Positions 1-7,559 of a stretch of 16,220 nt of DNA are shown one piece after another; within the stretch, counting starts at the first letter, position 1, and each line of letters starts with the position of its first letter. This DNA comes from Hydnum rufescens UP504 (Eukaryota; Basidiomycota; Agaricomycetes; Cantharellales; Hydnaceae): the NCBI GenBank assembly GCA_014904985.1, contig MU129343.1, positions 10,094 through 26,313 on the forward strand, given 5' to 3'. The position numbers and the translations under genes were made by a program. The notes beneath the pieces were generated by a model, which did not search any database, was not told where the DNA came from, and worked only from the letters and a program-made list of their open reading frames with translations.

Positions 1-2295
1 CATTGCTGAATAGTTCCGCTCTTGCGACTTCAGGGTCTGCTCCAGTAGGCTATTACTACTTAGACGTTATACTGTTGTAGTTTCTATCTCTTTCGGCCCA
101 GGGGTTGGGGTTGGGCACATCATTTGTATTCTTTGAGATTTGCAGGGGCGAATTCTCGGGACCAATTCTCCTTTGGAATGGGTGTCAAGGATCCTGTCAT
201 TAAGTAGTGATTTTTCTATCCCTTAGATGCTACTGGTAGTCTGTCTCATTTCAGGCTGTACCGTGTTGTAGAGCGTGGCGTCGCGAGGTTGCTAACCGTC
301 GCAGAGCGTCGGAATAAATACGGTATGGCCTAGATGCATCTGTCTGTAGGTATGCAAATTGAGCGAGAGGACTGCATGCGATGTGGATCGAGTTGTATTA
401 CGCGCATCGAGTGAGGTATCATTACTGTGCACTCCATCATATGTGTGTGTGTCGGCGTGACTTCTGATGAAATGCTCATTGTTCCTTCTTCCTCCATTTC
501 AGAGTCTAGGTTATTGTTCGTGTTGCCATTATGTAGCATTTCTGCTTAGTTGTTATTGCCTCATACTCTCGGGCCTCAGCCAGCAGGCTATGGGCTGGGT
601 AGTCAACCAGTGGCAGCATTGGCGCCCTTGTCAGCACCTGTTGTTCCCTCACTCCCACGTGAGTCCATGGAGTTGCCAATCCAGACTCCCCCTCCTCCTT
701 CCTGCCCCCAATCCTGAATCCCACCCAGCTGTCTCCTGTGAAGTCCATACTTCCTATTCGCTACGGTATCTATGGATTTGTTGGTCCTTTGACACTTTGG
801 GACACCTTATGGATATGGGTTAGCCCAGGTCGGGTACGATCTACCTTAATGGATTGGTAGTACTGATGTAGCCACTCAGGGGGAGGTATATCAGTGATGG
901 ATGGATAGTTAGGGGCAGCCAGGTGTCTGTGGAGGTGCTGCTACGTAGGATCGTAAAACACAGCAATTGCATGCTAGCTTGAGTGAGTGGTCGTTTGGAG
1001 TGATGGTGGCTTGTGGAGTGCTGTGTGACTGATGGCTGGAATGTCCAAGCATCTCTATGGTGAGACCAGAAGGTTGGATGTGATATTGATGTGAATAGGG
1101 TTTTGTGTGTTTTAGTTGGTTTCTGGAAGGCTGTTGAGTGTTTGCTTAGATAGATATGGATTTTATTGATGTCCGTCTTCGTAATGTTGGGAGTTCACTA
1201 GTTATGATCTAGGTGATTCACACTATACTAGGTGCATTAGAGTTTGTGTGTGCCTGTTGTGTGTGTTGGGTTGAGTGTGATACTGAGGATTCTGTTTCCC
1301 ACTTGATCTAATAGCGTTGGTGTTTTACAGTTATGATCTCTTCTCGTCTGTTGATCTGTTGTTGTTGCCATATGGCGATGTAGTGCACGCTCTGACTTAT
1401 GATTTCAGTCGAGAGATGTTGGCAAGTACAGGGTCTATTGATTGTATGTCGCGTTCTTTGGTGATAGCCTCAAAGGCTCGTGCTGTCTCGGTCCCCAGAG
1501 CCGGCATTTCGTCGCTCTTGTGTAGCAGTGTTCATGATATAGAGAGGCAACTGGCTTCATTTCGATCAGTGTAGGTAGGCTAGGTATGAAATTGTGAGAG
1601 GTGAGGACCGCTTATGCTTAGTGAGTCATGTGTAAGTGGTCAACCCTGGTTGTTTTGTGGACATGGCGTGATAACTGCTGTTTGTGTGATGCTCTGTAAT
1701 TTATTCTCTGCTGGTTATGATGCGTGTAAAGCCCTTCATATCGTGAAACATTCTGCTCGCGCGAAAATTTGAGTGGGGATGGAAGTGTACATATAAGTGG
1801 CTACATATGTCGTATGTGGGGGGCTAAAGGGCTTTGGTTAAAGTTCCTGCTGTCTGCGCGATATGCTGCTTGGAGTGATCTTGGGGTCTAGATGGTTTGC
1901 CCCATGGGTTGCTCCATTATGATTTCGAGTTACTATCGGTACTATTCTGCTAGCATCAGTCATCGCACAAATGTATTATGGTTCTGAGTTAGATATTAAC
2001 GTACGCCTTGCATTATTGGTGATGTTGAGTATATTTAGGGTCTACTAGAGTTGTTGGAGCTTGGGGTCCATCTGGGTTCTGGCTAACTGCTGTATGCCTG
2101 TTGGTTTCAGGGCAGAGTGGCCCACGGGCTCTGAACTTAGAAAATGACCAGGGAGAAGTCATATAGGAGGGGGTTATCAGGATAGGTGCTGGAAGGCCTG
2201 GGAAGGCCCCTGAAAGGTAGTCAGGGCTACACGGGCTTATCAGGACAATCACGATTATGTTCTCATGTGTTTATAGTTAGTGGTAATCCTAGTCA
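1..2295. other. Gene-poor, G+T-rich region
   Basis: I see no gene I can name here. Reading frames are short and do not resemble known families in any frame, except the weak proline-rich frame at 550-849 listed separately. The plus strand is rich in G and T, with many TG steps, especially from about 840 to 2280. This could be a heavily deaminated, unrecognisable repeat, or an unrelated compositional skew. A short TG microsatellite lies near 440-452. No tRNA, rRNA or LTR boundary was recognised. Confidence 0.5.
550..849 (+). pseudogene. Possible broken proline-rich coding frame
   Basis: One plus-strand frame from 550 reads as a Pro/Ala/Gly/Ser-rich peptide, with pieces such as PAGYGLGSQPV, APLSAPVVPSLPRESMELP and QTPPPPSCPQS. 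It is interrupted by TGA at 715, 739 and 790 and ends at TAA 847. After the last TGA it again reads a GYGL-type piece (TPYGYGLAQVGYDLP). The 600-740 part is C-rich, unlike its G+T-rich flanks. Proline-rich low-complexity stretches occur in Gypsy gag proteins, so a gag remnant is one option, but no CCHC knuckle or other gag landmark is present. A longer alternative frame (467-823) overlaps it and looks less protein-like. Seen: the frame and its TGA-only breaks. Inferred: that it was ever coding. Confidence 0.22.
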
Positions 2296-2301
2296 AAATT
2301 T

Positions 2302-2853
2302 TTGGCCTCTCTGTCTACTCTTGAAAGAGAAGCCCTAGGGGTTAAGGAAGTGCTAGTGCGATTCCAACCCTTCATCGAAGGAGAAAAGAATATAGTGATC
2401 ACAGACCATGCAGCTTTACAGTGGGCCCAGACATATGAGAATGCAAACAGGCATCTCGCGGCATTGGGGGCAGTATTCGCAGCATATCCAGGCCTGGACA
2501 TAGTGCATAGGGCGGGCATCATTCACTCAAATGTTGACCCCCTCTCAAGCCTACAACAGATTCCGCCACATCAATCGCCTGTGGAGGATAACTCACCCTC
2601 CTTACCGAGTCAGCTCCCCACACAACTGGTATTCACATGGGAGGATGCAGTGGAAAGGAAGCCGGCAGAGCGAGCAGCATTCCTCTCAACCCGAGCTCAG
2701 AGCAAGAAACAGGAGTCGCAGGGCACCAAGGAAGCCCCCCCCAATGTGACAGATGAGATAGAGCAGGCTGCCCAGCGAAGGGCTCAAATGGCAAACCCCC
2801 CTGGTCGAGAGTACATGCCACGAACACTGGACATTGAGATTAGTCCCCAGTGA
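2302..2853 (+). pseudogene. pol: Gypsy RNase H C-terminal part and linker
   Basis: The frame begins inside the RNase H domain with STLEREALGVKEVL, then RFQPFIEGEK and ITDHAALQWA. These match the block around the second and third catalytic acids of Ty3/Gypsy RNase H (the E of EREAL and the D of TDH). AGIIHSNVDPLSSL is the usual connection after RNase H. A Pro/Ser/Gln-rich linker of about 100 codons follows and ends at TGA 2851, after which the same frame continues into integrase. In an intact element RNase H degrades the RNA strand during reverse transcription. Here the first catalytic Asp region and all of RT are absent, so no activity is expected. The start coordinate is only where the frame becomes recognisable, not a true start codon. 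Confidence 0.87.
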
Positions 2854-4110
2854 GTGGAAGCATTCACCAGAGGGTACCAAGCTGACCCTAGCTTCCGACA
2901 GCCATGGATCGAGGCAGTGGCAGACAAATTGGAGCTCCTAGCGGCCCAGAGATTCTACAAGTCCAATGAGGGACTCCTGATCTTCCGAGATGCAGACTGG
3001 GTAGTGCAATTATGCATGCCAAAGACAGAGGTACACAGGATACTCCAGGAATCCCACGAGTCACCTTGGGAAACAGCCCATGCTGGATCCTCGAGGTTAT
3101 TCCATAAGCTGGCCATGTGATTTTATTGGCCAAAAATATGGGCCAACATCGTCGAATATACTAAAACATGCGACATCTGCCAGAAGACCAAATCAGACAA
3201 GTGAGGGCCGATGGGAAAGCTTCACCCTCATGCAATTCCACTACTCCCATTCGAGGTGGTGACTCTGGATCTCATCACAGGCCTCCTGAAGTTGGAGGGG
3301 CACAATGCAGTACTAGTAATAGTGGACAAACTTACCAAGTTCGTCCAATACGTTCCCACTACCTCGAGCCTTAAGCAGGAGGGTTTTGCCAAGATGTTCA
3401 TCCAGCACGTCATCTGGAAGTACGGCCTTCCAAGGCAAATGATCACCGACTGGGACGCCAGGTGGTCTTGATCCTTTTGGGCATCGGTGGCCAAACATCT
3501 CAATTTAGATTTACTCCTCTCCACTTCTCACCACCTGCAGATGGACGGACAGACAGAGAAAGCCAATGATACATTGGAAGTCGTGTTACGTGCATACACG
3601 GCAGAGAATTGCAGTTCCTGGGCCCAGTGGCTCAGAACACTCACGATGGCCCACAACTCCACACCTCATACCTCCACCGGTTATTCACCCTTCTTCCTTT
3701 TACATGGATACTCCCCTAGGACTAAAGCAATGGCTATGGACCCAGTAAGAAGAGGCATTAAGCGGGTTGAGCTCGACAATGCATCCACTTCCTCGTTTGT
3801 GGGTGAACTGGAGGCCCATCATTTGTTAGCCAGGGACATGCTAGCAAGAGCCCAAGCCAGACAGGCAAAAGCCTATAACACAAGGAGACACAATGAAGAA
3901 TTTGAAGAAGGAGATGAGGTTCTAGTGAATCCCCATTCTCTGGAATTAGTGGACATGCAAGGCATGGGGAAGAAGCTAGTACAATGGCACATAGGGCCTT
4001 TCCAGATCTTGGAGAAGATTAACCCAGTAGTCTACCACATAAATATACTGCCCGAGTACAAGATGCACCTGTTAAGGGTTGTACTTGAGGTGAAAGATAC
4101 AATGATGTAA
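2854..4110 (+). pseudogene. pol: Gypsy integrase, interrupted by TGA codons
   Basis: Integrase inserts the element's cDNA into the host genome. An N-terminal zinc-binding part is visible as His residues around 3055-3110 followed by CDIC and QKTK near 3168-3190. The catalytic core has Asp at 3268-3270 (TLDLITGL), Asp at 3448-3450 (MITDWDARW) and Glu at 3556-3558 (DGQTEKAN). The last two are 36 codons apart, exactly the D-x35-E spacing of retroviral-type integrases. HNSTPHTSTGYSPFFLLHGY is the expected downstream block, and GPFQILEKINPVVY (about 3996-4037) belongs to the C-terminal SH3-like part. After YKMH the reading departs from the family, so a late frameshift is likely before TAA 4108. In-frame TGAs at 3118, 3202 and 3469 break it. 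Confidence 0.9.
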
Positions 4111-4502
4111 TCAAGTTGAATACAAGGAAATGCCCTTAAGGCGATTGACAAGGGAGTCGCAAAGTGTGGATTATGTAAGTCATGAGAGATGAGTACATAC
4201 GAGGAAGACTGGCTTCTTGAGACTTAATAAGTGAGGGTTTAAGATGAGAGTCGCGAGTGATAACTGAGATCGCGAAAGGGGAATTCAATTGGTTGACAAT
4301 ATATTCTTGATCTTCTAAAGAGCGAGTGTACATCAAGTAACTACTTATACTATTAGAGATCAAAAGGGTTTTATGGATAAAGGGGTGTTGAATAAAGGAA
4401 GGATGTATATAATAGGAAATGCTGAAAGAGGATGGCACAATGACGGCAAGGGTGAAGGTCACGTGATGGCGTGATTGGCTTGGTTATTCGTACGTAAGTG
4501 AG

Positions 4503-4556
4503 GTTATGAGTACAACTCATAACAGTACCCCCCCTTTGAGCACGAAGCCCTCAAAG
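4503..4556. repeat. Two adjacent small inverted repeats around a C7 run
   Basis: GTTATGAGT at 4503-4511 and ACTCATAAC at 4515-4523 are perfect 9-bp arms around a 3-base spacer. Immediately downstream come C7 (4528-4534) and a second hairpin, CTTTGAG (4534-4540) with CTCAAAG (4550-4556) and a 9-base loop. Both arm pairs are exact. They could be protein-binding palindromes of the downstream gene's promoter, or structured ends of an old element. No function can be assigned from sequence alone. Confidence 0.6.
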
Positions 4557-4618
4557 TGCATAACTCGAGTTTACAAGGTGGGTATTTTGGTGGTTTTGGC
4601 AGTTGCTGTGGTGGTTAC

Positions 4619-4624
4619 TATAAA
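4619..4624 (+). promoter_or_regulatory. TATA box of the zinc-cluster gene
   Basis: TATAAA lies in the context TACTATAAAGG, 49 bases upstream of the ATG at 4673. That spacing suits a short fungal 5' leader. The prediction rests only on motif and position. Confidence 0.4.
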
Positions 4625-4672
4625 GGACAGGTTTGTCGTGCTTGCTTCTGATTCCATACCATCATCATTGAT

Positions 4673-5787
4673 ATGGCCAACAAAGCTATCCTTTCTTTGA
4701 TCAAGGTGAAGGCGGTGATGGAGATCCTCCAGACTGAGGAGGCAGTTGTGACTGCAAAGGTTGAGTTGGCGAAGTGGGAGGTGAGTGATGACAACTTTTT
4801 TTTTCTGTTTTCTGTAGGTTGCGCTGATTTGTGGTAAAGTGGCAGGTGCAACTTCAAGGTCAGCTGCCTGAGGTTTCATCTCTCATGCCTGAGATGGGGT
4901 TGGCACTTGCAGCTTGGCGTCTGCATGTTGAATGGATCAAGAACGATGTGGGCATTCGACATGCCCAGGAGGAGGCAGCAGTGCATGCATTAGAGGAGGC
5001 ACATTGTCTTGATGCTGAGGCACAGTGCGATGCTGAGGCCACTGCTCAGTGTGCAGCCACGGCAGAGGTGCCACAGGGTGCCTCGAAAGACGCGCCTTTG
5101 GTTTCCAGCGAGGATGAGGGGTCATCGATGGTGAGTAAAAAATTTGAAGTCACAATGTCACTGATGTGGGTTTTTTAGTGCGATTGGTGCGTGTCTGTGC
5201 ATGCTCAGTGGGTGATGGGTGGCAAGAAGGGGGAGGAGCCTCTGTGCATGTCTGGTCCTCAGTTCTGCTGTCAAGCGTGCACCAAGCGGAACAAGAAGTG
5301 TTCCCTTGTGCCAGTGAACCATCAGCACTTGAAGCGGGCTGAGGGTGATGAGGAGCCATTGCGGTCCTCCAGGTGATGACACATTGCGTCGCCTGAGTTG
5401 AAGGGTTTGCCCTCTTGTGTGGATGAGGGTGAGGCTGAGGAGGAGGTGCCTGGGGGGGCGCCTGGGGTTGCGCCTGGGTTGTCTGCGGGTGACTTGATCC
5501 AGCGGATCGAGGCACTCCTGAAGCATATGGAGGAGATGTGGGGCAATGACCCGATGCCCAAGTTGGTGCAATGCGTGGTTCTCATGCAGTGGGTGGCTGC
5601 TGAGGCATCCGCAGTGGTGGAGATGGAGGAGGTGAGGGTGCGGGAGTTGGAGCGGGGGTTGGCTGTGGCAAGGTTGCACGCGAGTGTCGCGCGTGGTGTG
5701 CAACAGTGATGGGGGGATGTTGCGGCTTATGCTGAGGCAGGGCAGGAGATCATGAGGGAGCAGCGAGATTTAAGGGACAACGAGTGA
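4673..5787 (+). pseudogene. Spliced gene with Zn2Cys6-like cysteine cluster, broken by TGA codons
   Basis: Probable exon 1 is 4673-4780, starting at ATG in GATATGGCC. A likely intron 4781-4839 (GTGAGT...AAAG) keeps phase. Exon 2 is 4840-5130 and is Ala/Glu-rich (QEEAAVHALEEAH), helical in character. Intron 5131-5178 (GTGAGT...TTTTTTAG, 48 bp) is well supported. Exon 3 opens with CDWC, then a loop, then CCQACTKRNKKC, giving C-x2-C-x6-W and C-x2-C-x6-C. This resembles a fungal Zn2Cys6 half-pair with one Cys replaced and a long loop. Downstream are an acidic linker and a helix-rich tail (GDLIQRIEALLKHMEEMW). The frame is interrupted by TGA TGA at 5374-5379 and TGA at 5707, then ends at TGA 5785. 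AATAAA follows at 5791. Similar Cys-cluster and coiled-coil proteins of unknown role are, as I recall, multicopy in Agaricomycetes. DNA binding is possible but unproven. The other way to read it is a shorter live protein ending at 5376. Confidence 0.6.
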
Positions 5788-5905
5788 AACAATAAAATTT
5801 TCGTTTTATTTTCTGATGTCTGAGAGTAAGCTGAAGTTTGGAGGTTAAGAAGGAAGAAAAGGGAAAGAAGAGAAACGCCAAAGGTGAGAGAGACATGTGA
5901 GGAGA

Positions 5906-6057
5906 CTTGAGCCTTATATGTTCCTCAGAATGTCTGTGTGTAGGGTTGACCCAGTTGTGGGACGTTTGAGTGTCATTTGGATTTAAATGACACTCAAACA
6001 TCCCACAACTGGGTCAACCCTACACACAGACATTCTGAGGAACATATAAGGCTCAAG
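5906..6057. repeat. Near-perfect palindrome with 73-bp arms
   Basis: The left arm 5906-5978 and right arm 5985-6057 are reverse complements over 73 bases with one mismatch, around a 6-base spacer (5979-5984, GGATTT). The mismatch is CG in the left arm (5963-5964) against TG in the right arm read as reverse complement, i.e. one CpG transition. Such fold-back structures arise from MITE-like elements, LTR-LTR junctions, inverted duplication at a break, or a library/assembly hairpin artefact. It lies 120 bases after the stop of the zinc-cluster gene and 55 bases before the CArG array. No coding function: the two mirrored frames it creates simply repeat the same peptide on both strands. Confidence 0.93.
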
Positions 6058-6112
6058 GCTTTCAACAAATCCCCCTGGGGCCCCCCCCATTTCCGCTTTT
6101 TTGCTTATGTAA

Positions 6113-6376
6113 TTAGATTAGGTAATATAGCCATATATGGTAGCTTAGGTAAGGCTTTCCAAATATGGAATATAATTATGTAATATTTCCATATTTGGAA
6201 ATTGATTAGGTAATAATGTGTTATGTAATACTTCCATATATGGAAATTAATTAGGTAATCAAATATTATATAATATTGCCAAATATGGAATGTGATTAGG
6301 TAATCAAATATTATGTAATACTACCAAATATGGAAGTTGATTAGGTAATATTGCCAAATATAGAATATTATGTAAT
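6113..6376. repeat. AT-rich 45-bp tandem array with CArG-like boxes
   Basis: Three exact-length 45-bp units (6176-6220, 6221-6265, 6266-6310) and a fourth, altered unit (6311 on) share the layout TTATGTAAT, a CC(A/T)6GG core, GGAA, then GATTAGGTAAT. Degenerate copies precede (from about 6113) and follow (to 6376). The cores are CCATATATGG (6131), CCAAATATGG (6149), CCATATTTGG (6189), CCATATATGG (6234), CCAAATATGG (6279) and CCAAATATGG (6324), with a decayed CCAAATATAG near 6354. CC(A/T)6GG is the CArG consensus bound by SRF-type MADS-box factors, a family that fungi have. Constant spacing and conserved cores are seen directly; binding is inference. It could also be a simple AT-rich minisatellite within a transposon. 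Confidence 0.88.
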
Positions 6377-6381
6377 TTATT

Positions 6382-6398
6382 AAACCCTAACCCTAACC
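6382..6398. repeat. Interstitial telomere-type repeat, first tract
   Basis: AAACCCTAACCCTAACC carries two full CCCTAA units plus partial ones, the C-rich strand of the TTAGGG telomere repeat used by many fungi. It directly follows the AT-rich array. It is too short to call a telomere, but a second tract lies 35 bases on. Confidence 0.8.
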
Positions 6399-6432
6399 TC
6401 ACTGGGCATGAGGGTAGACTCCAGACAATTCC

Positions 6433-6448
6433 AACCCTAACCCTAACC
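6433..6448. repeat. Interstitial telomere-type repeat, second tract
   Basis: AACCCTAACCCTAACC again shows two CCCTAA units in the same orientation as the first tract. Another CArG-like CCATATTTGG lies about ten bases downstream (near 6459), so array and telomere-type motifs are interleaved. Confidence 0.8.
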
Positions 6449-6488
6449 ACATTATTACCATATTTGGCATTAGCAACACTTGTGGGTC

Positions 6489-6630
6489 TTCATGTGTAAT
6501 GCTATGCTATCTCCCATGAAGCTCATGGGTAATGCTATCCCATGAAGCTCATGTGTAGTGTGATGCTATCTCCCATGAAGCTCCTGGCCTTAGCATCAAT
6601 TTCTACATGAGCTTCATGGGCTTTTAGCAT
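6489..6630. repeat. Short direct repeats plus one inverted copy
   Basis: CCCATGAAGCTC occurs at 6513-6524, 6539-6550 and 6572-6583, usually preceded by GCTATC(TC) and followed by ATG(T/G)GTA(A/G)TG. Its reverse complement GAGCTTCATGGG is at 6609-6620. Transcribed in either direction the inverted copy could pair with any of the three direct copies. A terminal region of a mobile element is possible. No gene overlaps it. Confidence 0.75.
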
Positions 6631-6649
6631 ATGATCTTACGGCCAGGGC

Positions 6650-6705
6650 TGGAAAGAGAGAGAAATGTGGAGAGAGGAGGAGAGAGGAATGTGGAGAGAG
6701 GAATG
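6650..6705. repeat. GA-rich purine tract
   Basis: The plus strand is nearly pure GA, with AATGTGGAGAGAGGA repeated twice. It lies about 50 bases past the stop of the right-hand Gypsy pol (which reads leftwards), where such elements carry a polypurine or polypyrimidine tract. On the element's sense strand it is pyrimidine, so it is not a standard PPT. Confidence 0.55.
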
Positions 6706-6755
6706 GTCATGAAAGCGTGGTGTCACGATTGTTATACTGCCAGGTCAAGTACATC

Positions 6756-7559
6756 TCATCCTGGTTTTTCGGGGTGTGCACAATGGAAGTCCATTACTGC
6801 TTTGTGAGCATTGGCGAGTTCTGCTGCTGGGAGCCAGCTAAACTCGTCGTTGGTGTGCTTGTAGCCGGACCATCATACACAATAGATTAAGCCATTATTG
6901 TGACGATGACGATTGATCTTGCTGTCGACGATTTCTGCGATTTCGTATTCAAGTTTGCCATCAATTTCGACAGGTGGGGGAGGTGGTTGGGTGCGATTGG
7001 GGAAGGGATCGGGGTGAATGGGCTTGAGTAGTTGCACATGGAAGACATTGTGGATTTGATTCATGGCGCAAGGGAGACCGAGGTGATATGCATGTGTTGA
7101 AACTTTCTCGGTGACTGGGAAGGGGCCGAGTTTCTTGTGGTCAAGTTTCTTTGATGGTCACTTTGTTTTGATGTTGCGCATGTCGAGCCATACTTGATCA
7201 CCAATGTTGAGAGTGGGGAAAGGAGGTCGCGATCCAGCTACTTGCTGTTCATTTTGTTGTCATGTGATCATGAGTTGGTCGCGAACATACTTGTGTACGT
7301 CATGAAGGTTGAGCGCAGCTTGGTTGGCCTCAGTTGAAGGCACTGCTTTGATATTGATCTCGAGGTTGGGGTGAAAGCCTTTGTTCGCGAAGAAGGGTGT
7401 CACATTTGTTGTGGAGTGCTCTGTGTTGTTGTATGCGAACTCTGCGAGGGGGTGAAGTAGCGCCCAGTCATCTTGCAGGTAGTTGACGTAAATTTGTAAG
7501 TACTGCTCAAGGATTTGGTTCAGGTGCTCAGTTTGGCCATCAGTCTCGGGGTGATACAC
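6756..7559 (-). pseudogene. pol: Gypsy integrase C-terminal part and chromodomain
   Basis: The frame opens with YHPETDGQTEHLNQILEQYL, which includes the catalytic Glu, and FAYNNTEHSTTNVTPFF, then TGA 7260. After that come NIGDQVWLDMRN, TGA 7158 and SKKLDHKKLGPFPV (SH3-like GPF block), then HNVFHVQLLKP. The last 70 codons are a chromodomain: YEIAEIVDSK, GLIYCV, TGA 6873, WSGYKHTNDEFSWLP, ELANAH. Chromodomains steer chromovirus integration towards marked chromatin. The TGA at 6873 falls where relatives have a basic residue (V-R/K-W-x-G-Y), a clear CGA-to-TGA case. The true end is TGA 6756 after PEKPG. Confidence 0.9.

Larger units (their letters stand above)
2302..4110 (+). mobile_element. 5'-truncated Ty3/Gypsy retrotransposon relic
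   Basis: A single plus-strand frame runs from about 2302 to the TAA at 4108 without any frameshift and encodes the C-terminal half of a Gypsy polyprotein: end of RNase H, linker, then integrase. Gag, protease, reverse transcriptase and the start of RNase H are missing, because recognisable homology starts abruptly at about 2302. The frame is cut by four TGA codons at 2851, 3118, 3202 and 3469 and by no TAA or TAG, so the copy is dead. No flanking LTR pair was found. Its sequence type (KFQPFIEGEK-like RNase H, long basic linker) differs from the right-hand element, so these are two independent Gypsy lineages in opposite orientations. Confidence 0.9.
4111..4672. other. Intergenic stretch; LTR remnant or promoter region
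   Basis: No reading frame here is convincing. The stretch follows the left Gypsy relic and precedes the zinc-cluster gene. It holds AT-rich purine-biased DNA, a TATA-like GTATATAATA near 4406, a CACGTG E-box near 4460, two small perfect hairpins (listed separately), a run of seven C at 4528-4534 and a TATA box at 4619-4624. Its position would suit a decayed 3' LTR of the relic, but I find no second copy in the window to prove it. Confidence 0.45.

Noticed and set aside
467..823. 118-codon plus-strand ORF as a gene
   Set aside because: Its Cys/Trp/Leu/His-rich translation is not protein-like and it overlaps a more sensible proline-rich frame.
4136..4462. 108-codon minus-strand ORF between the left relic and the zinc-cluster gene
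   Set aside because: Serine/isoleucine-rich without motifs, and antisense to purine-rich AT DNA. No support for coding.
5158..5703. 181-codon minus-strand ORF, His/Pro/Leu-rich
   Set aside because: It is the antisense of the third exon of the zinc-cluster gene; low-complexity composition follows from the G-rich, Ala/Glu/Gly-coding strand.
5750..6183. Two ORFs sharing an identical peptide on opposite strands
   Set aside because: Both arise from the palindrome arms, so the shared peptide is a structural consequence, not gene duplication.
6176..6376. CRISPR-like regular repeats
   Set aside because: The 45-bp units are direct tandem repeats without unique spacers, in a eukaryotic context and without cas genes.
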